Source of the DNA: Pandoraea oxalativorans
Lineage (GTDB): Bacteria > Pseudomonadota > Gammaproteobacteria > Burkholderiales > Burkholderiaceae
Assembly: GCF_000972785.3 (NCBI RefSeq)
Contig: NZ_CP011253.3
Span: forward strand, 248,001-312,000
Direction of reading: 5' to 3'
Length of the DNA: 64,000 nucleotides
Made by a program: the position numbers and the translations under genes
The notes under the pieces: model-generated
Told to the model about the DNA's origin: nothing
The model's input: the letters and a program-made list of their open reading frames with translations, nothing else
Database searches by the model: none
Shown here: positions 27,136 through 37,953 of the stretch, piece by piece
Layout: each line of letters begins with the position of its first letter
How positions within the stretch are numbered: the first letter of the stretch is position 1

Positions 27136-27992
27136 ACAGCTCCCCCGATAACAAGACGATCATGACGCAACCTTCCTTCAGTTTCGAATTCTTCCCGCCC
27201 AAGACTGCCGACGGCGCGGAGAAGCTGCGCGCGACGCGTGCGCAACTGTTCCCGCTTGGCCCGAAGTTCGTCTCCGTGACGTTCGGCGCGGGCGGATCGA
27301 CGCAGCAGGGCACGCTCGACACCGTCATCGAAATCCAGCGCGAAGGCGTGGACGCCGCACCGCACTTGTCGTGCGTCGGCTCGACCCGAGAGAATATCCG
27401 CGACATTCTCACGACCTACCGCGATCACGGCATCCGTCACATCGTGGCGCTGCGTGGCGACCTGCCGTCGGGCATGGGCGAGATCGGCGAGTTTCGCTAC
27501 GCGTGCGAACTGGTCGAGTTCATTCGCGCCGAGACGGGCGACTGGTTCCACATCGAAGTCGCGGCTTACCCCGAATACCATCCGCAGGCGAAATCGCCGC
27601 GTCACGATCTCGAACACTTCGCCAACAAGGTGAAGGCGGGCGCGAACGCGGCCATCACCCAGTACTTCTTCAATGCGGACGCCTACTTCCGCTTTGTCGA
27701 CGACGTCGCCCGCCTCGGCGTGGACGTGCCGATCGTGCCGGGCATCATGCCGATCACGAACTACTCGCAGATGATGCGGTTCTCGGAAATGTGCGGCGCC
27801 GAAGTGCCGCGCTGGATCGCCAAGCGTCTGGAAGGCTTCGGCGACGACCGCGAAGCCATCCGCTCCTTCGGACTCGACGTGGTGTCGGCACTGTGTGAGC
27901 GTTTGCTCAAGGAAGGCGCGCCGGGCCTGCACTTCTACACGCTCAATGCGGCGGCAGCGACCAAGGCCATGTGGCAGCGCCTCGGCCTGTAA
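27132..27992 (+). CDS. metF: 5,10-methylenetetrahydrofolate reductase
   Basis: A 286-residue FAD-dependent (beta/alpha)8-barrel enzyme that makes 5-methyltetrahydrofolate for homocysteine remethylation. Family blocks are FSFEFFPPKTADGAEKL, VSVTFGAGGSTQ, HLSCVGSTR, IVALRGDLP, EVAAYPEYHP and the C-terminal GLHFYTLNAAAATKAMW. The ATG at 27132 overlaps tlyA; the ATG at 27162 is an equally possible start ten codons later. It completes an ahcY-membrane protein-tlyA-metF unit devoted to the methyl cycle. Confidence 0.92.
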   Translation: MNSSPDNKTIMTQPSFSFEFFPPKTADGAEKLRATRAQLFPLGPKFVSVTFGAGGSTQQGTLDTVIEIQREGVDAAPHLSCVGSTRENIRDILTTYRDHGIRHIVALRGDLPSGMGEIGEFRYACELVEFIRAETGDWFHIEVAAYPEYHPQAKSPRHDLEHFANKVKAGANAAITQYFFNADAYFRFVDDVARLGVDVPIVPGIMPITNYSQMMRFSEMCGAEVPRWIAKRLEGFGDDREAIRSFGLDVVSALCERLLKEGAPGLHFYTLNAAAATKAMWQRLGL

Positions 27993-28076
27993 GGACGAAC
28001 GGCACGGGGGGGCACGGGCAGGAATGGACTAAGGCGCGCGCAATCTTTTCTGCCCGATGACCGCTCGGGAAGTCAA

Positions 28077-28108
28077 TCCTAATCAATATTGGGTGATTTC
28101 CTAATCAA
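28077..28108 (+). repeat. Two direct repeats upstream of the dipeptide importer promoter
   Basis: TCCTAATCAA occurs at 28077-28086 and 28099-28108. The copies are 22 bases apart, two helical turns, on the same DNA face. They lie 40-71 bases before a good sigma70-like -35 box. This spacing is typical of an activator or repressor binding as a dimer; the protein is unknown. Confidence 0.5.
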
Positions 28109-28147
28109 AAACGCCGCAAATGGGCGGTTTAGTAGGGATTTGGCTTG

Positions 28148-28176
28148 TTGTTACGTAGGTGAAGGTTAAGTAATAT
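28148..28176 (+). promoter_or_regulatory. Sigma70-like promoter for dppA
   Basis: TTGTTA (28148-28153) and TAATAT (28171-28176) are separated by 17 bases. They lie about 59 bases before the dppA start, in the A+T-rich intergenic region after metF. Confidence 0.55.
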
Positions 28177-28234
28177 CCCTCGTGGGCTCGGCGGCCGATC
28201 GTCGCCGGGCGTCAACTCAAAATACGAGGAGCCT

Positions 28235-29875
28235 ATGAAACAGACTCACACCCTGCGTTTGCTGTTGGCTGCAACCGTGCTCGCCGGAGCGGCAGTGATC
28301 CCGCCCGCGGCAGCCGTCGAGCTCCCGAACAAGACCCTCGTCTACTGCTCCGAGGGCAGCCCTGCCGGTTTCGATCCGGGGCAACTGACCACCGGCACCG
28401 ACTTCGATCCCGCCGACGCCATTTACAACCGCCTCGTCGCCTTCGTGCCGGGCGAGACGGGCACGATGCCGTCGCTGGCCGAGAAGTGGGACATTTCGCC
28501 GGACAACAAGATCTACACCTTCCACCTGCGCAAGGGTGTGAAGTTCCACACCACCGAATACTTCAAGCCCACGCGCGACTTCAACGCCGAAGACGTGAAG
28601 TTCACGTTCGAGCGCATGGGCGATCGCGAGATGCCGTTCCGCAAGGCCTATCCGGCGGAATTCCCGTACTACGTGGACATGGGCCTGCAGGCCGACATCG
28701 AGCGCATCGAGGTCGTCGATCCGTACACCGTGCGCTTCGTGCTCAAGAAGGTCGATGCGCCGTTCATCCAGAATCTGGCCATGTCGTTCGCGTCGATCCT
28801 CTCGAAGGAATACGCAGACAAGCTGTTGGCAGCGAATAACCCGCGCGATATCGCACTCAAGCCGGTCGGCACCGGCCCGTTCATCTTCCGCAGCTACACG
28901 AAGGACGCCACGCTGCGTATGGACGGCAACAAGGAGTATTGGAATACGAACCTGCCGCCGAAGGTGGGCAAGCTGGTGTTCGCCATCACGACGGACGCCA
29001 ACGTGCGTATCCAGAAGCTCAAGCGCAACGAATGCCAGGTGGTGACGTATCCGCGCCCGGCGGACGTCGATGCGCTCAAGGCCGACATTCAGGCACAGGG
29101 CAAGGCGTCGAAGATCAAGATGCCGGATCAGGTGGGCTTCAACCTCGGCTACGTGGCGTACAACGTCAAGAAGGCGCCGCTCGATCGCGTGGAAGTGCGT
29201 CAGGCGCTCGACATGGCCATCAACAAGCCGGCGATCCTCCAGTCCGTGTACGGTTCGGCAGGACAGTTGTCGAACGGCGCGCCGATGCCGCCGACGCAAT
29301 GGTCCTACGACAAGAACATCAAGTCGGCCAGCTACGATCCCGAGAAGGCCAGGGCACTGCTCGACAAGGCGGGCGTGAAGGGTATCGAGATCACGCTGTG
29401 GGCTATGCCGGTGCAACGTCCGTACAACCCGAACGGCAAGCTGATGGCCGAGATGATTCAGGCCGACTGGGCCAAGATCGGCGTGAAGGCGAACATCGTC
29501 ACGTACGAATGGGGTGAGTACATCAAGCGCGCCAAGGCGGGTGAACACGACGCCATGCTGATTGGCTGGACCGGCGACAACGGCGATCCGGACAACTGGC
29601 TCGGCGTGCTGCTCGGCTGCGACTCCATGAACGGCAACAACTTCTCGAAGTGGTGCTACAAGCCGTTCGACGATCTCATCAAGCAGGCGCGTCAGACGAC
29701 CGACGTCAAGGAGCGCACCAGGCTCTACACGCAGGCGCAGGACATCTTCGCGCAGCAACTGCCGTTCTCGCCTATCGCGCACTCGACGCAGTACAAGCCG
29801 ATGGCCACGAACGTGAAGGGCTTCAAGCTCAGCCCGTTCAGCCGTAACAGCTTCGCGGGCGTGTCGCTCGACTAA
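28235..29875 (+). CDS. dppA: Dipeptide/oligopeptide ABC transporter periplasmic binding protein
   Basis: A 546-residue family 5 solute-binding protein. GAGGAG precedes the ATG at 28235. The signal peptide runs MKQTHTLRLLLAATVLAGAA to about residue 28. Family landmarks are LVYCSEGSPAGFDPGQLTTG, the HLRKGVKFH segment and the central GFNLGYVAYN. Close resemblance to DppA suggests dipeptides, but haem, nickel chelates or other ligands are possible in this family. A strong hairpin separates it from the permease genes, a common way to express the binding protein in excess. Confidence 0.86.
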   Translation: MKQTHTLRLLLAATVLAGAAVIPPAAAVELPNKTLVYCSEGSPAGFDPGQLTTGTDFDPADAIYNRLVAFVPGETGTMPSLAEKWDISPDNKIYTFHLRKGVKFHTTEYFKPTRDFNAEDVKFTFERMGDREMPFRKAYPAEFPYYVDMGLQADIERIEVVDPYTVRFVLKKVDAPFIQNLAMSFASILSKEYADKLLAANNPRDIALKPVGTGPFIFRSYTKDATLRMDGNKEYWNTNLPPKVGKLVFAITTDANVRIQKLKRNECQVVTYPRPADVDALKADIQAQGKASKIKMPDQVGFNLGYVAYNVKKAPLDRVEVRQALDMAINKPAILQSVYGSAGQLSNGAPMPPTQWSYDKNIKSASYDPEKARALLDKAGVKGIEITLWAMPVQRPYNPNGKLMAEMIQADWAKIGVKANIVTYEWGEYIKRAKAGEHDAMLIGWTGDNGDPDNWLGVLLGCDSMNGNNFSKWCYKPFDDLIKQARQTTDVKERTRLYTQAQDIFAQQLPFSPIAHSTQYKPMATNVKGFKLSPFSRNSFAGVSLD

Positions 29876-29909
29876 GCCAGATAACGTTTTAGCGATAAGA
29901 AGAAAGCCG

Positions 29910-29938
29910 ACTGGCCCGGCCGCCGCGCCCGGGCCAGT
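29910..29938 (+). terminator. Perfect 10-bp hairpin between dppA and dppB
   Basis: ACTGGCCCGG (29910-29919) and CCGGGCCAGT (29929-29938) form a perfect stem with a 9-base GC-rich loop, 35 bases after the dppA stop. Without a U-tract it is more likely an RNA-stabilising or partial-termination element that raises binding protein over permease. Confidence 0.6.
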
Positions 29939-30053
29939 TCGCAGCACCCGGACGGAAAATCGTCCACGACTGACAGATTCACTAACGCGGCATGGCGCCA
30001 CTTGTCCCTGCGCCGGGGACTGGCGGCGCGCGACGCCCCCACGGAACATTCCT

Positions 30054-31058
30054 ATGCTGAGATTCGTCCTGAGACGACTAGGCATGGTGATCCCGACGTT
30101 CATCGGCATCACCGTCCTCGCGTTCGCGCTCATTCACCTCATTCCCGGCGATCCGATCGAAGTGCTGGTAGGCGAGCGCAATCTCGACCCCGTCATGCAC
30201 GCCGAAGCGATGAAGCGGCTCGGACTCGACCAGCCGCTCACCACGCAGTATTTCGTCTATCTGAAACATGCCGCACAAGGCGACCTCGGCCGCTCCATCG
30301 TTACCAACGAAGGCGTGCTGCACGAGTTCTTCGCCCGCTTCCCTGCCACGCTGGAACTCGCCCTCTGCGCAATGATTTTCGCGCTCGTCGTCGGTTTGCC
30401 AGCAGGCGTCGCCGCTTCGCTGCGGCGGGGGAAGATGCTCGACCACACCACCATGGGCGCTGCGCTGACCGGCTACTCCATGCCGATCTTCTGGTGGGGG
30501 CTGCTGCTCATCATGCTGTTCTCCGTCGATCTGCAATGGACACCCGTGTCGGGGCGCATCGGCGTGGAATACGACGTGCCGGGCGTGACCGGCTTCATGC
30601 TCATCGACACCTTGCTCTCGGGAGACGAAGGCGCGTTTGCGTCGGCGGTTAGCCACCTGATTCTGCCCACCATCGTGCTCGGCACCGTGCCGCTCGCGGT
30701 GATTGCCCGCATGACGCGCTCTGCGATGCTCGAAGTGCTGCGTGAGGACTACATCCGCACGGCGCGCGCGAAGGGGTTGTCGCCGTGGCGCGTAATCGTC
30801 GTGCACGCGCTGCGCAATGCGCTGATTCCCGTCATCACGGTGATCGGTCTGCAAGTCGGCACGCTGCTCGCGGGGGCAGTGCTGACCGAGAACGTCTTCT
30901 CGTGGCCCGGCATCGGCAAATGGCTGATCGATGCGATTCTCCGACGCGACTATCCGGTGGTGCAAGGCGGCATTCTGCTCATCGCGACGGGCGTGATTCT
31001 GGTCAACCTGCTGGTCGACGTGCTTTACGGCGTCGTCAACCCGCGCATCCGGCACTGA
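30054..31058 (+). CDS. dppB: Dipeptide ABC transporter permease DppB
   Basis: A 334-residue inner-membrane permease with about six helices. The opening MLRFVLRRLGMVIPTFIGIT is the DppB/OppB hallmark, and the EAA loop (RTARAKGLSPWRVIVVHALR) and the final GVVNPRIRH are typical. It is followed 12 bases later by dppC. The 178-base gap after dppA holds the hairpin only. Confidence 0.89.
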   Translation: MLRFVLRRLGMVIPTFIGITVLAFALIHLIPGDPIEVLVGERNLDPVMHAEAMKRLGLDQPLTTQYFVYLKHAAQGDLGRSIVTNEGVLHEFFARFPATLELALCAMIFALVVGLPAGVAASLRRGKMLDHTTMGAALTGYSMPIFWWGLLLIMLFSVDLQWTPVSGRIGVEYDVPGVTGFMLIDTLLSGDEGAFASAVSHLILPTIVLGTVPLAVIARMTRSAMLEVLREDYIRTARAKGLSPWRVIVVHALRNALIPVITVIGLQVGTLLAGAVLTENVFSWPGIGKWLIDAILRRDYPVVQGGILLIATGVILVNLLVDVLYGVVNPRIRH

Positions 31059-31070
31059 AGGAGGTCAACA

Positions 31071-31991
31071 ATGAGTGACACGCCTGCTACGCTGCCGCCT
31101 CCCGACGCCGTCACGGCCACGCCGCGCGCGCGCCTGATCCGGGAGTTCCTGCGCAGCTTTACCGCCAACCGCGGCGCAACCGTCGCGGCCATCATCCTGT
31201 TGCTGATGTTTGCGGCCGCGCTGCTCGCGCCGCTCATCGCCCCGCACAGTCCCATCGAGCAATACCGCGACTTCGTGAAGATTCCGCCGGCGTGGTTCGA
31301 GGGCGGCAATGCGCGCTTCCTGCTCGGTACCGACGAAGCCGGACGCGACATTCTTTCGCGGCTGATCTTCGGCGCGCGGTTGTCGTTCTGGATCGGTCTG
31401 TCGTCGGTGGTGCTGTCGCTGATTCCGGGCATTCTGCTCGGGCTGCTGGCGGCGTTTTTCCCGCGCTGGCTCGACACGCCGATCATGCGTCTGATGGACA
31501 TGATGATGGCGCTGCCCTCGCTGCTGCTGGCGGTGGCTGTGGTGGCCGTGATCGGCCCGGGCCTGGCCAACACGACCATCGCGATTGCGATCGTGACGTT
31601 GCCCGCGTACGTGCGCCTGACGCGCGCGGCGGCCATCGGCGAATTGCAGCGCGAATACGTCGTCGCCTCGCGCATGGCGGGGGCGGGCACGCTGCGGCTG
31701 ATGTTCTCCACCGTGCTGCCGAACTGCGCGGCACCGCTCATCGTGCAGGCGACGCTGAGCTTCTCGGTGGCCATTCTCGATGCAGCGGCACTCGGCTTTC
31801 TCGGCCTTGGCGTGCAACCCCCGCTCGCGGAGTGGGGCTCGATGCTCGCGTCCGCACGCGACTATATGGAAAGTGCCTGGTGGATTGTGACGCTGCCGGG
31901 ACTTGCGATCGTCATCTCGGTCCTTGCCATCAATCTGGTCGGCGACGGCCTGCGCGATGCCCTCGACCCCAAACTGAAACGCATCGCATGA
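31071..31991 (+). CDS. dppC: Dipeptide ABC transporter permease DppC
   Basis: A 306-residue permease. An N-terminal cytoplasmic stretch precedes FRANRG-like and [38 protein letters not shown] is the DppC/OppC signature and [17 protein letters not shown] the EAA loop. A good GGAGG lies 8 bases before the ATG. It overlaps dppD by 4 bases. It pairs with DppB to form the membrane channel. Confidence 0.89.
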   Translation: MSDTPATLPPPDAVTATPRARLIREFLRSFTANRGATVAAIILLLMFAAALLAPLIAPHSPIEQYRDFVKIPPAWFEGGNARFLLGTDEAGRDILSRLIFGARLSFWIGLSSVVLSLIPGILLGLLAAFFPRWLDTPIMRLMDMMMALPSLLLAVAVVAVIGPGLANTTIAIAIVTLPAYVRLTRAAAIGELQREYVVASRMAGAGTLRLMFSTVLPNCAAPLIVQATLSFSVAILDAAALGFLGLGVQPPLAEWGSMLASARDYMESAWWIVTLPGLAIVISVLAINLVGDGLRDALDPKLKRIA

Positions 31992-33001
31992 GCCTGCTCT
32001 CCATTCGAAATCTATCGGTCGACTTCGACGGCGCACGCGCTGTCGACGCCATCGACCTCGACGTCGGCCAGGGCGAAATCCTCGGCGTGGTCGGCGAATC
32101 CGGGTCCGGCAAGAGCGTGACGATGCTCGCGCTCATGGGCCTTATCGACGCCCCCGGTCACGTCACCGCCGACGAAGTGCGTTTCGACGGTCGCGACTTG
32201 CTCCATGCGTCCAGACGCGAGCGCCGCAATATCGTCGGGCGCGACGTCTCGATGATCTTCCAGGACGCGCTCACCAGCCTGAATCCGAGCTTCACCATCG
32301 GCTATCAGATCGGCGAGGTGCTGCGCCGCCACATGGGATTGCGCGGACGGGCGCTGCGTGAGCGGATCGTCGAACTGCTGGAGCAGGTCGAGATTCCCGA
32401 CGCTGCCAACCGGCTCGGTGCCTATCCGCACCAGCTTTCGGGCGGGATGAACCAGCGCGTCATGATCGCGATGGCGATTGCGTGCCGTCCCAAACTGCTG
32501 ATTGCCGACGAGCCGACGACTGCGCTGGACGTCACGATCCAGGCGCAGATCATGGCCTTGTTGCTGCAACTGCAGAAGGACTACGGCATGTCGCTCGTGC
32601 TGATTTCCCACGATCTCGCGGTCGTGGCGGAAGTCGCGCACAAGGTGGCCGTCATGTATGCGGGGCAGGTCATCGAAGTCCAGCAGGTGCCGGCGCTATT
32701 CGACGCGCCGCATCACCCTTACACGGAGGCGCTGCTATCCGCGATTCCGGAACATAACCGGGGGGGGCGTCGCTTGCGCACGCTGCCGGGCGTGGTGCCG
32801 GGGCGCGACGACCGGCCGGCGGGCTGTCTGCTGTCGCCGCGCTGTCCCTATGCCGACGATCATTGCTGCGAAGTGCAGCCCGCGCTGACGCCCTATGTCG
32901 GGCCGGGCGCGGTGGGTTCGCCGATGGTGCGGTGTTTCAAGCCGTTGCCGCATGGCATGGGCGATGTGGCGATTGGACAGTCGACGGGAGGGGCGCAATG
33001 A
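31988..33001 (+). CDS. dppD: Dipeptide ABC transporter ATP-binding protein DppD
   Basis: A 337-residue ATPase. Walker A is [11 protein letters not shown], the Q-loop [16 protein letters not shown], the signature [16 protein letters not shown] and Walker [14 protein letters not shown]. The C-terminal oligopeptide/dipeptide extension has a Cys cluster ([17 protein letters not shown]) that in relatives binds an iron-sulphur cluster. It overlaps both neighbours by 4 bases. Confidence 0.89.
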   Translation: MSLLSIRNLSVDFDGARAVDAIDLDVGQGEILGVVGESGSGKSVTMLALMGLIDAPGHVTADEVRFDGRDLLHASRRERRNIVGRDVSMIFQDALTSLNPSFTIGYQIGEVLRRHMGLRGRALRERIVELLEQVEIPDAANRLGAYPHQLSGGMNQRVMIAMAIACRPKLLIADEPTTALDVTIQAQIMALLLQLQKDYGMSLVLISHDLAVVAEVAHKVAVMYAGQVIEVQQVPALFDAPHHPYTEALLSAIPEHNRGGRRLRTLPGVVPGRDDRPAGCLLSPRCPYADDHCCEVQPALTPYVGPGAVGSPMVRCFKPLPHGMGDVAIGQSTGGAQ

Positions 33002-34026
33002 GCGAAACGGTATTTGCGACGCCTCCGGCCAGTCCGCAGGCGAGTGCGCCGGACAACCGCGTGGTGCTGGCCGCGCAGGATCTGACGCGTTTTTACACCG
33101 TCAACCGCGGGTTGCTGCGCGGGCAGGCGAGCGTCAAGGCGCTGAACGGCGTGTCGTTCGAGCTGAAAGCGGGACGTACGCTCGCCGTGGTCGGCGAGTC
33201 GGGGTGCGGCAAATCGACGCTGGCGCGGGTGCTGACGTTGATCGAAACACCTACGTCCGGCAGGCTCTTCGTCGACGCGACCGAGACCACGGCGGCGTCG
33301 GCTGGCGAGCTGGCGCCGTTGCGCACGCGCATCCAGATGGTGTTCCAGAACCCGTACGCGTCGCTCAATCCGCGCAAGACGGTGGGACAGGCGCTCGACG
33401 AGCCGCTGGCCATCAACACGTCGCTTAGCCGCGCCGAGCGGGGCGAGAAGATCGCCGCGATGATGCGCACCGTGGGACTGCGCCCGGAGCATGTGGCGCG
33501 TTATCCGCACATGTTCTCGGGCGGCCAGCGTCAGCGGGTGGCGATTGCCCGGGCGATGATCCTGTCGCCGGCGATTGTGGTCGCCGACGAGCCTGTTTCG
33601 GCCCTGGATGTCTCAATTCAGGCACAGATCCTGAATCTTTTCATGGATTTGCAGGACCGATACGCGACGAGTTACGTATTCGTGTCGCATAATCTCGCGG
33701 TGGTCGAGCATGTGGCCGACGACGTCATGGTGATGTACCTCGGCCGCGCGGTCGAACACGGTCCCAAGGCCGCCGTGTTCGGCAAACCGCTGCATCCGTA
33801 CACGAAGGCGTTGATGTCGGCGACCCCGGCGATCAAGGCGTCCGAGCGGCGGGTGAAAATTCCGCTGATCGGCGAGTTGCCGTCGCCGCTGCGCCCGCCG
33901 CCTGGGTGTGCGTTTGCGCCGCGCTGTCCGTATGCGGTCGACCGATGCCGTCAGAAAGTGCCGCAATTGCGAGAGCTCGAAGGACGCCGGGTAGCGTGCC
34001 ATCGGGTCGAAGAGATAGAGGGATAA
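32998..34026 (+). CDS. dppF: Dipeptide ABC transporter ATP-binding protein DppF
   Basis: A 342-residue ATPase forming a heterodimer with DppD. Walker A is [13 protein letters not shown], the Q-loop region [17 protein letters not shown], the signature [15 protein letters not shown] and Walker [15 protein letters not shown]. The C-terminal tail [17 protein letters not shown] again carries the conserved Cys pattern. It is the last gene of dppABCDF; the next gene starts about six bases downstream. Confidence 0.89.
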   Translation: MSETVFATPPASPQASAPDNRVVLAAQDLTRFYTVNRGLLRGQASVKALNGVSFELKAGRTLAVVGESGCGKSTLARVLTLIETPTSGRLFVDATETTAASAGELAPLRTRIQMVFQNPYASLNPRKTVGQALDEPLAINTSLSRAERGEKIAAMMRTVGLRPEHVARYPHMFSGGQRQRVAIARAMILSPAIVVADEPVSALDVSIQAQILNLFMDLQDRYATSYVFVSHNLAVVEHVADDVMVMYLGRAVEHGPKAAVFGKPLHPYTKALMSATPAIKASERRVKIPLIGELPSPLRPPPGCAFAPRCPYAVDRCRQKVPQLRELEGRRVACHRVEEIEG

Positions 34027-34031
34027 CGAGA

Positions 34032-35024
34032 TTGGGTGGACCACCACGCGCGACGCATGTGCGCCGGGGCGTTGCATTGACCGGCTGGCTGCTGGGTTGC
34101 TTGCTGATGACGCTGGCCGTCACGCTGGACGCGGCGACGACCGCCGTTCCGCGCGCGGTGGCGCCGCGAACGTTCCCGTTGGTGGTGCCTGAGCCGGGGG
34201 AACCGCCGCCGGGCGCCAATCTCCCGTTCTACGAAGCGCGCAAGGGTGACATGACCATCTACGTGATGGGCACGTTGCATGTGGGCAAACCCGACGACTA
34301 TCCGTTCCGCAAAGTGGTGGTCGATGCGCTGCGCGTGTCGAAGGTGGTGGCGTTCGAGCTGTCGCCCGACGACCTGACGATGTCGCAGGACGACGTTCAG
34401 AAATACGGCATGTGTTCGCGCGCGTGCCTGCCGAGGCTGATTCCGGCGCCGCTCTGGCGTCAGTTGCGCGACCGTCTCAAGGGCAACCCGGCGATGCTCG
34501 CCGAGATTCGCCACATGCGCCCGTGGCTGGCGGCGCTGCTCGTCGAGACGCTGGATTCGATGGGCGCCGACCTCCAGACCGAGTACGGCACGGAAAACCA
34601 GTTGGAGAACATCTATCGTGGCCGCATCGTCGGCCTCGAGTCGCTTGCCGAGCAGACGGACGCCTTCACCGGCCTGACGGCGGCGCAGCAAAACGAGCTG
34701 CTGGCGCAGGAGCTGGTGCTCACACCTAAGAAGGCGACGGCGCAGGTGGAGGAGTTGCACCGCTTGTGGCGCGCGGGCGATGCCGAACTGGTATTCGACT
34801 GGTCGCAGAGCAAGGCGCTGCAAGTGCGACGCAATGCGACGTTGGCCGACGCGATCGACGAGCGCATTCTCTACTCGCGCAACCGTCGCTTTCTGGCACG
34901 GATGCTGTTCCTGGCGGACCCGGGCAAGCCGGTGTTCGTTGCGGTCGGCACGTTGCATCTGGGCGGCCCGCACGGGATTCTCCAACTGCTTCGCGAACAC
35001 GGGTTTTCGGTCGCCCAGCGGTAA
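34032..35024 (+). CDS. TraB/GumN-family (TIKI-like) protein, exported
   Basis: A protein of about 330 residues with an N-terminal hydrophobic stretch (ALTGWLLGCLLMTLAVTLDAA) that looks like a signal peptide or anchor. Two family motifs are seen: YVMGTLHVGKPDDYP near the start and AVGTLHLGGPHGIL near the end, the paired Thr-Leu-His motifs of TraB/PrgY/GumN proteins. Eukaryotic TIKI relatives are metalloproteases; the bacterial role is unclear. The start is uncertain: TTG at 34032 or GTG at 34059. It directly follows dppF but need not be functionally linked. Confidence 0.76.
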   Translation: MGGPPRATHVRRGVALTGWLLGCLLMTLAVTLDAATTAVPRAVAPRTFPLVVPEPGEPPPGANLPFYEARKGDMTIYVMGTLHVGKPDDYPFRKVVVDALRVSKVVAFELSPDDLTMSQDDVQKYGMCSRACLPRLIPAPLWRQLRDRLKGNPAMLAEIRHMRPWLAALLVETLDSMGADLQTEYGTENQLENIYRGRIVGLESLAEQTDAFTGLTAAQQNELLAQELVLTPKKATAQVEELHRLWRAGDAELVFDWSQSKALQVRRNATLADAIDERILYSRNRRFLARMLFLADPGKPVFVAVGTLHLGGPHGILQLLREHGFSVAQR

Positions 35025-35171
35025 TTCGGTCGGCACATAAGAAGCATGGGCGATCCGCATGGGAATCGCCCGAGAAATCTCCCGACCCGATTGACTCGCC
35101 CCCTTCCTGACGATTAATTTGGCAACACTCGCGTGAGTGGCCCCCCGCCCAAATCCTGGTCAGGAATCACG

Positions 35172-35363
35172 ATGCAGATTGTTGAACAATTCCCACACCG
35201 TCCGACGGTGCAGCCGTTTCCTTCCAACCAAACGGCCTTTTCCGGCACCGACGAAGCGCGGATCATCCACGAGAAAGTGTTGCGAGGCCTGGCCGATGTC
35301 GCAGCTGGCCGTGTACTTTCCGCCGAAATTGTAGAAGCCGAGTGTGAAGCCCTATTCGGATGA
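35172..35363 (+). CDS. ParD-like antitoxin of a ParDE/RelE-type module
   Basis: A 63-residue protein directly upstream of a ParE/RelE-type toxin gene (14-base gap). It is acidic, with a helical centre DEARIIHEKVLRGLADVAAG and an acidic C-terminus EIVEAECEALFG expected to contact the toxin. The N-terminus does not show an obvious ribbon-helix-helix, so DNA binding is uncertain. The pair is visibly less GC-rich than its surroundings, consistent with acquisition. Confidence 0.7.
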   Translation: MQIVEQFPHRPTVQPFPSNQTAFSGTDEARIIHEKVLRGLADVAAGRVLSAEIVEAECEALFG

Positions 35364-35377
35364 AGTGAGTCTGCGTA

Positions 35378-35668
35378 ATGAACTATCGACGGATCCAGTG
35401 GACCGTCGAAGCGGCAGGCGAACGAAAGCGGATATTGAGAGATATCGCCGAGCGGGACGGAAATGCGGTGCGGCGGCTGAATCAGTTGTTCAGGAAGTCT
35501 GTCGACCGGTTGGAGATTTTCCCGGAATTCGGCCCGCAAGGCGATATTCCGGGAACCCGCCATCTAACGGTCCACAAAAACTACCGAGTTATATACAAAG
35601 TTGAGGAGGAGTACGTAGAGGTCCTCGCCGTACATCATGTCAGACGGCAGGACATCCCCATGTCGTAG
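35378..35668 (+). CDS. ParE/RelE-family toxin
   Basis: A 96-residue type II toxin of the RelE/ParE superfamily. It begins MNYRRIQWTVEAAGERKRIL (helix hairpin), has the family strand PGTRHLTVHKNYRVIYKVEE and ends VLAVHHVRRQDIP, the typical C-terminal block with His and Arg. Such toxins inhibit DNA gyrase or cleave mRNA. The upstream small acidic gene is its likely antitoxin. It lies between the dpp and ure loci and points toward ureG. Confidence 0.83.
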   Translation: MNYRRIQWTVEAAGERKRILRDIAERDGNAVRRLNQLFRKSVDRLEIFPEFGPQGDIPGTRHLTVHKNYRVIYKVEEEYVEVLAVHHVRRQDIPMS

Positions 35669-35694
35669 CAACACCCGGCGGCCCGCGCCTCACC

Positions 35695-36333
35695 TCACGC
35701 CAGCATCCCTCGCGCTTCGATGAAGCTGATGATTTCCTGAAGGCCTTTGCCTTCTTTCATGTTCCCCATCACGAACGGACGCATGCCGCGCATCTTCTGG
35801 GTGTCGGAGCGCATGATGTCGAGCGACGCGCCGACGTACGGTGCAAGGTCGGTCTTGTTGATCACCAGCAAGTCCGACTTCGTGATGCCCGGGCCGCCTT
35901 TGCGGGGGATTTTCTCGCCGCCAGCCACGTCGATCACGTAAATCGTCAGGTCCGATAACTCGGGGCTGAACGTTGCCGCAAGGTTGTCGCCGCCGGACTC
36001 GATGAACACCACGTCCGCATCCGGAAAACGATCCAGCATGCGCTCCACGGCTTCGAGATTGATTGATGCATCCTCGCGAATCGCGGTGTGCGGACAGCCA
36101 CCGGTCTCCACGCCGAGAATCCGCTCAGGTTCCAGCGCGCCAGCGACGGTGAGCAGACGCTGATCTTCCTTCGTGTAGATGTCGTTGGTGATGACGACGA
36201 GATCGTAGCGATCGCGCATCGCTTTGCAGAGCATCTCGGTCAATGTGGTCTTGCCGGAGCCGACCGGGCCTCCGATGCCCACACGCAGCGGCGGATTTTT
36301 CTTGGTGCGACGGGCGTTAGCGGATGTCGTCAT
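35695..36333 (-). CDS. ureG: Urease accessory GTPase UreG
   Basis: A 212-residue GTPase that supplies nickel to the urease active site through the UreDFG complex. P-loop [17 protein letters not shown], metal-binding CPH in [26 protein letters not shown] and the [10 protein letters not shown] guanine motif are all present. The start at 36333 is used; 36345 is possible. It is the last gene of the minus-strand urea locus, 74 bases after ureF. Confidence 0.93.
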   Translation of the reverse strand: MTTSANARRTKKNPPLRVGIGGPVGSGKTTLTEMLCKAMRDRYDLVVITNDIYTKEDQRLLTVAGALEPERILGVETGGCPHTAIREDASINLEAVERMLDRFPDADVVFIESGGDNLAATFSPELSDLTIYVIDVAGGEKIPRKGGPGITKSDLLVINKTDLAPYVGASLDIMRSDTQKMRGMRPFVMGNMKEGKGLQEIISFIEARGMLA

Positions 36334-37101
36334 GGCGAATGTCATGGTGGCGGTGAGTGAAAAATGACGCAGGAAATGACGAATTAGGTGACGCGAAAAC
36401 TCGCGTCCTACGAACGGAACAGCCGTGAATACTGTGTTTCGTGGCGCGATGCCAGAATGGCGAGCGCCGGGGAAAACGTGTTGATCTGATCGTCCGGGAG
36501 CGACGCGGCTCGATTGGCGGCGTCGACCACCCGCGGGCGCAGCGAGACGATGACGCGCTGTGCCGCCAACTGCCCGAGTGGCACCGCCTTGAGCGCCCCG
36601 GCGACCTGATTCTCCAGCCAACTGAACGCGTAAGCGACGAGCGTGTCGGGCAGCGGGGCGCCGTGCGTCAGCGCGGCGAAGGCGAAGGCCGTCGGCAGCG
36701 CAATCGGTTTGAGCGACGACAGTTGCTCGCGTTGCTCGGCATCGCCCCATTCGAGCGATACCGCGAGTTGGGTGAGCGACCAGCCCATCTGTTCGGTCTC
36801 GGCGCGCAGCTCTGCCGTCTCACGCGTGGCGAGCAACCAGTCGTTGATGTGGCGTAACGCCGAGATATCCCGCGCTTGCCAGTGACGCCATTGACGCGCC
36901 AGCAGTGCCATTTCGCCGGTGGTGAAGACGCCGTCGAGCTGACTGGCGATCCAGCGCTCGGCGCTGGGGGCGTCGTGGATGATGCCGTGCTCGACGGCTG
37001 CTTCGAGGCCCTGGGAATAGCTGAAGGCACCGATGGGCAGCGCAGGCGAGGCGAGATGAAGCAGCGCCGCGAGCGATTGCAGCGACGCCGCCGCGACAGG
37101 C

Positions 37102-37941
<840 letters not shown>

Positions 37942-37953
37942 GGCTCGGCGAGG

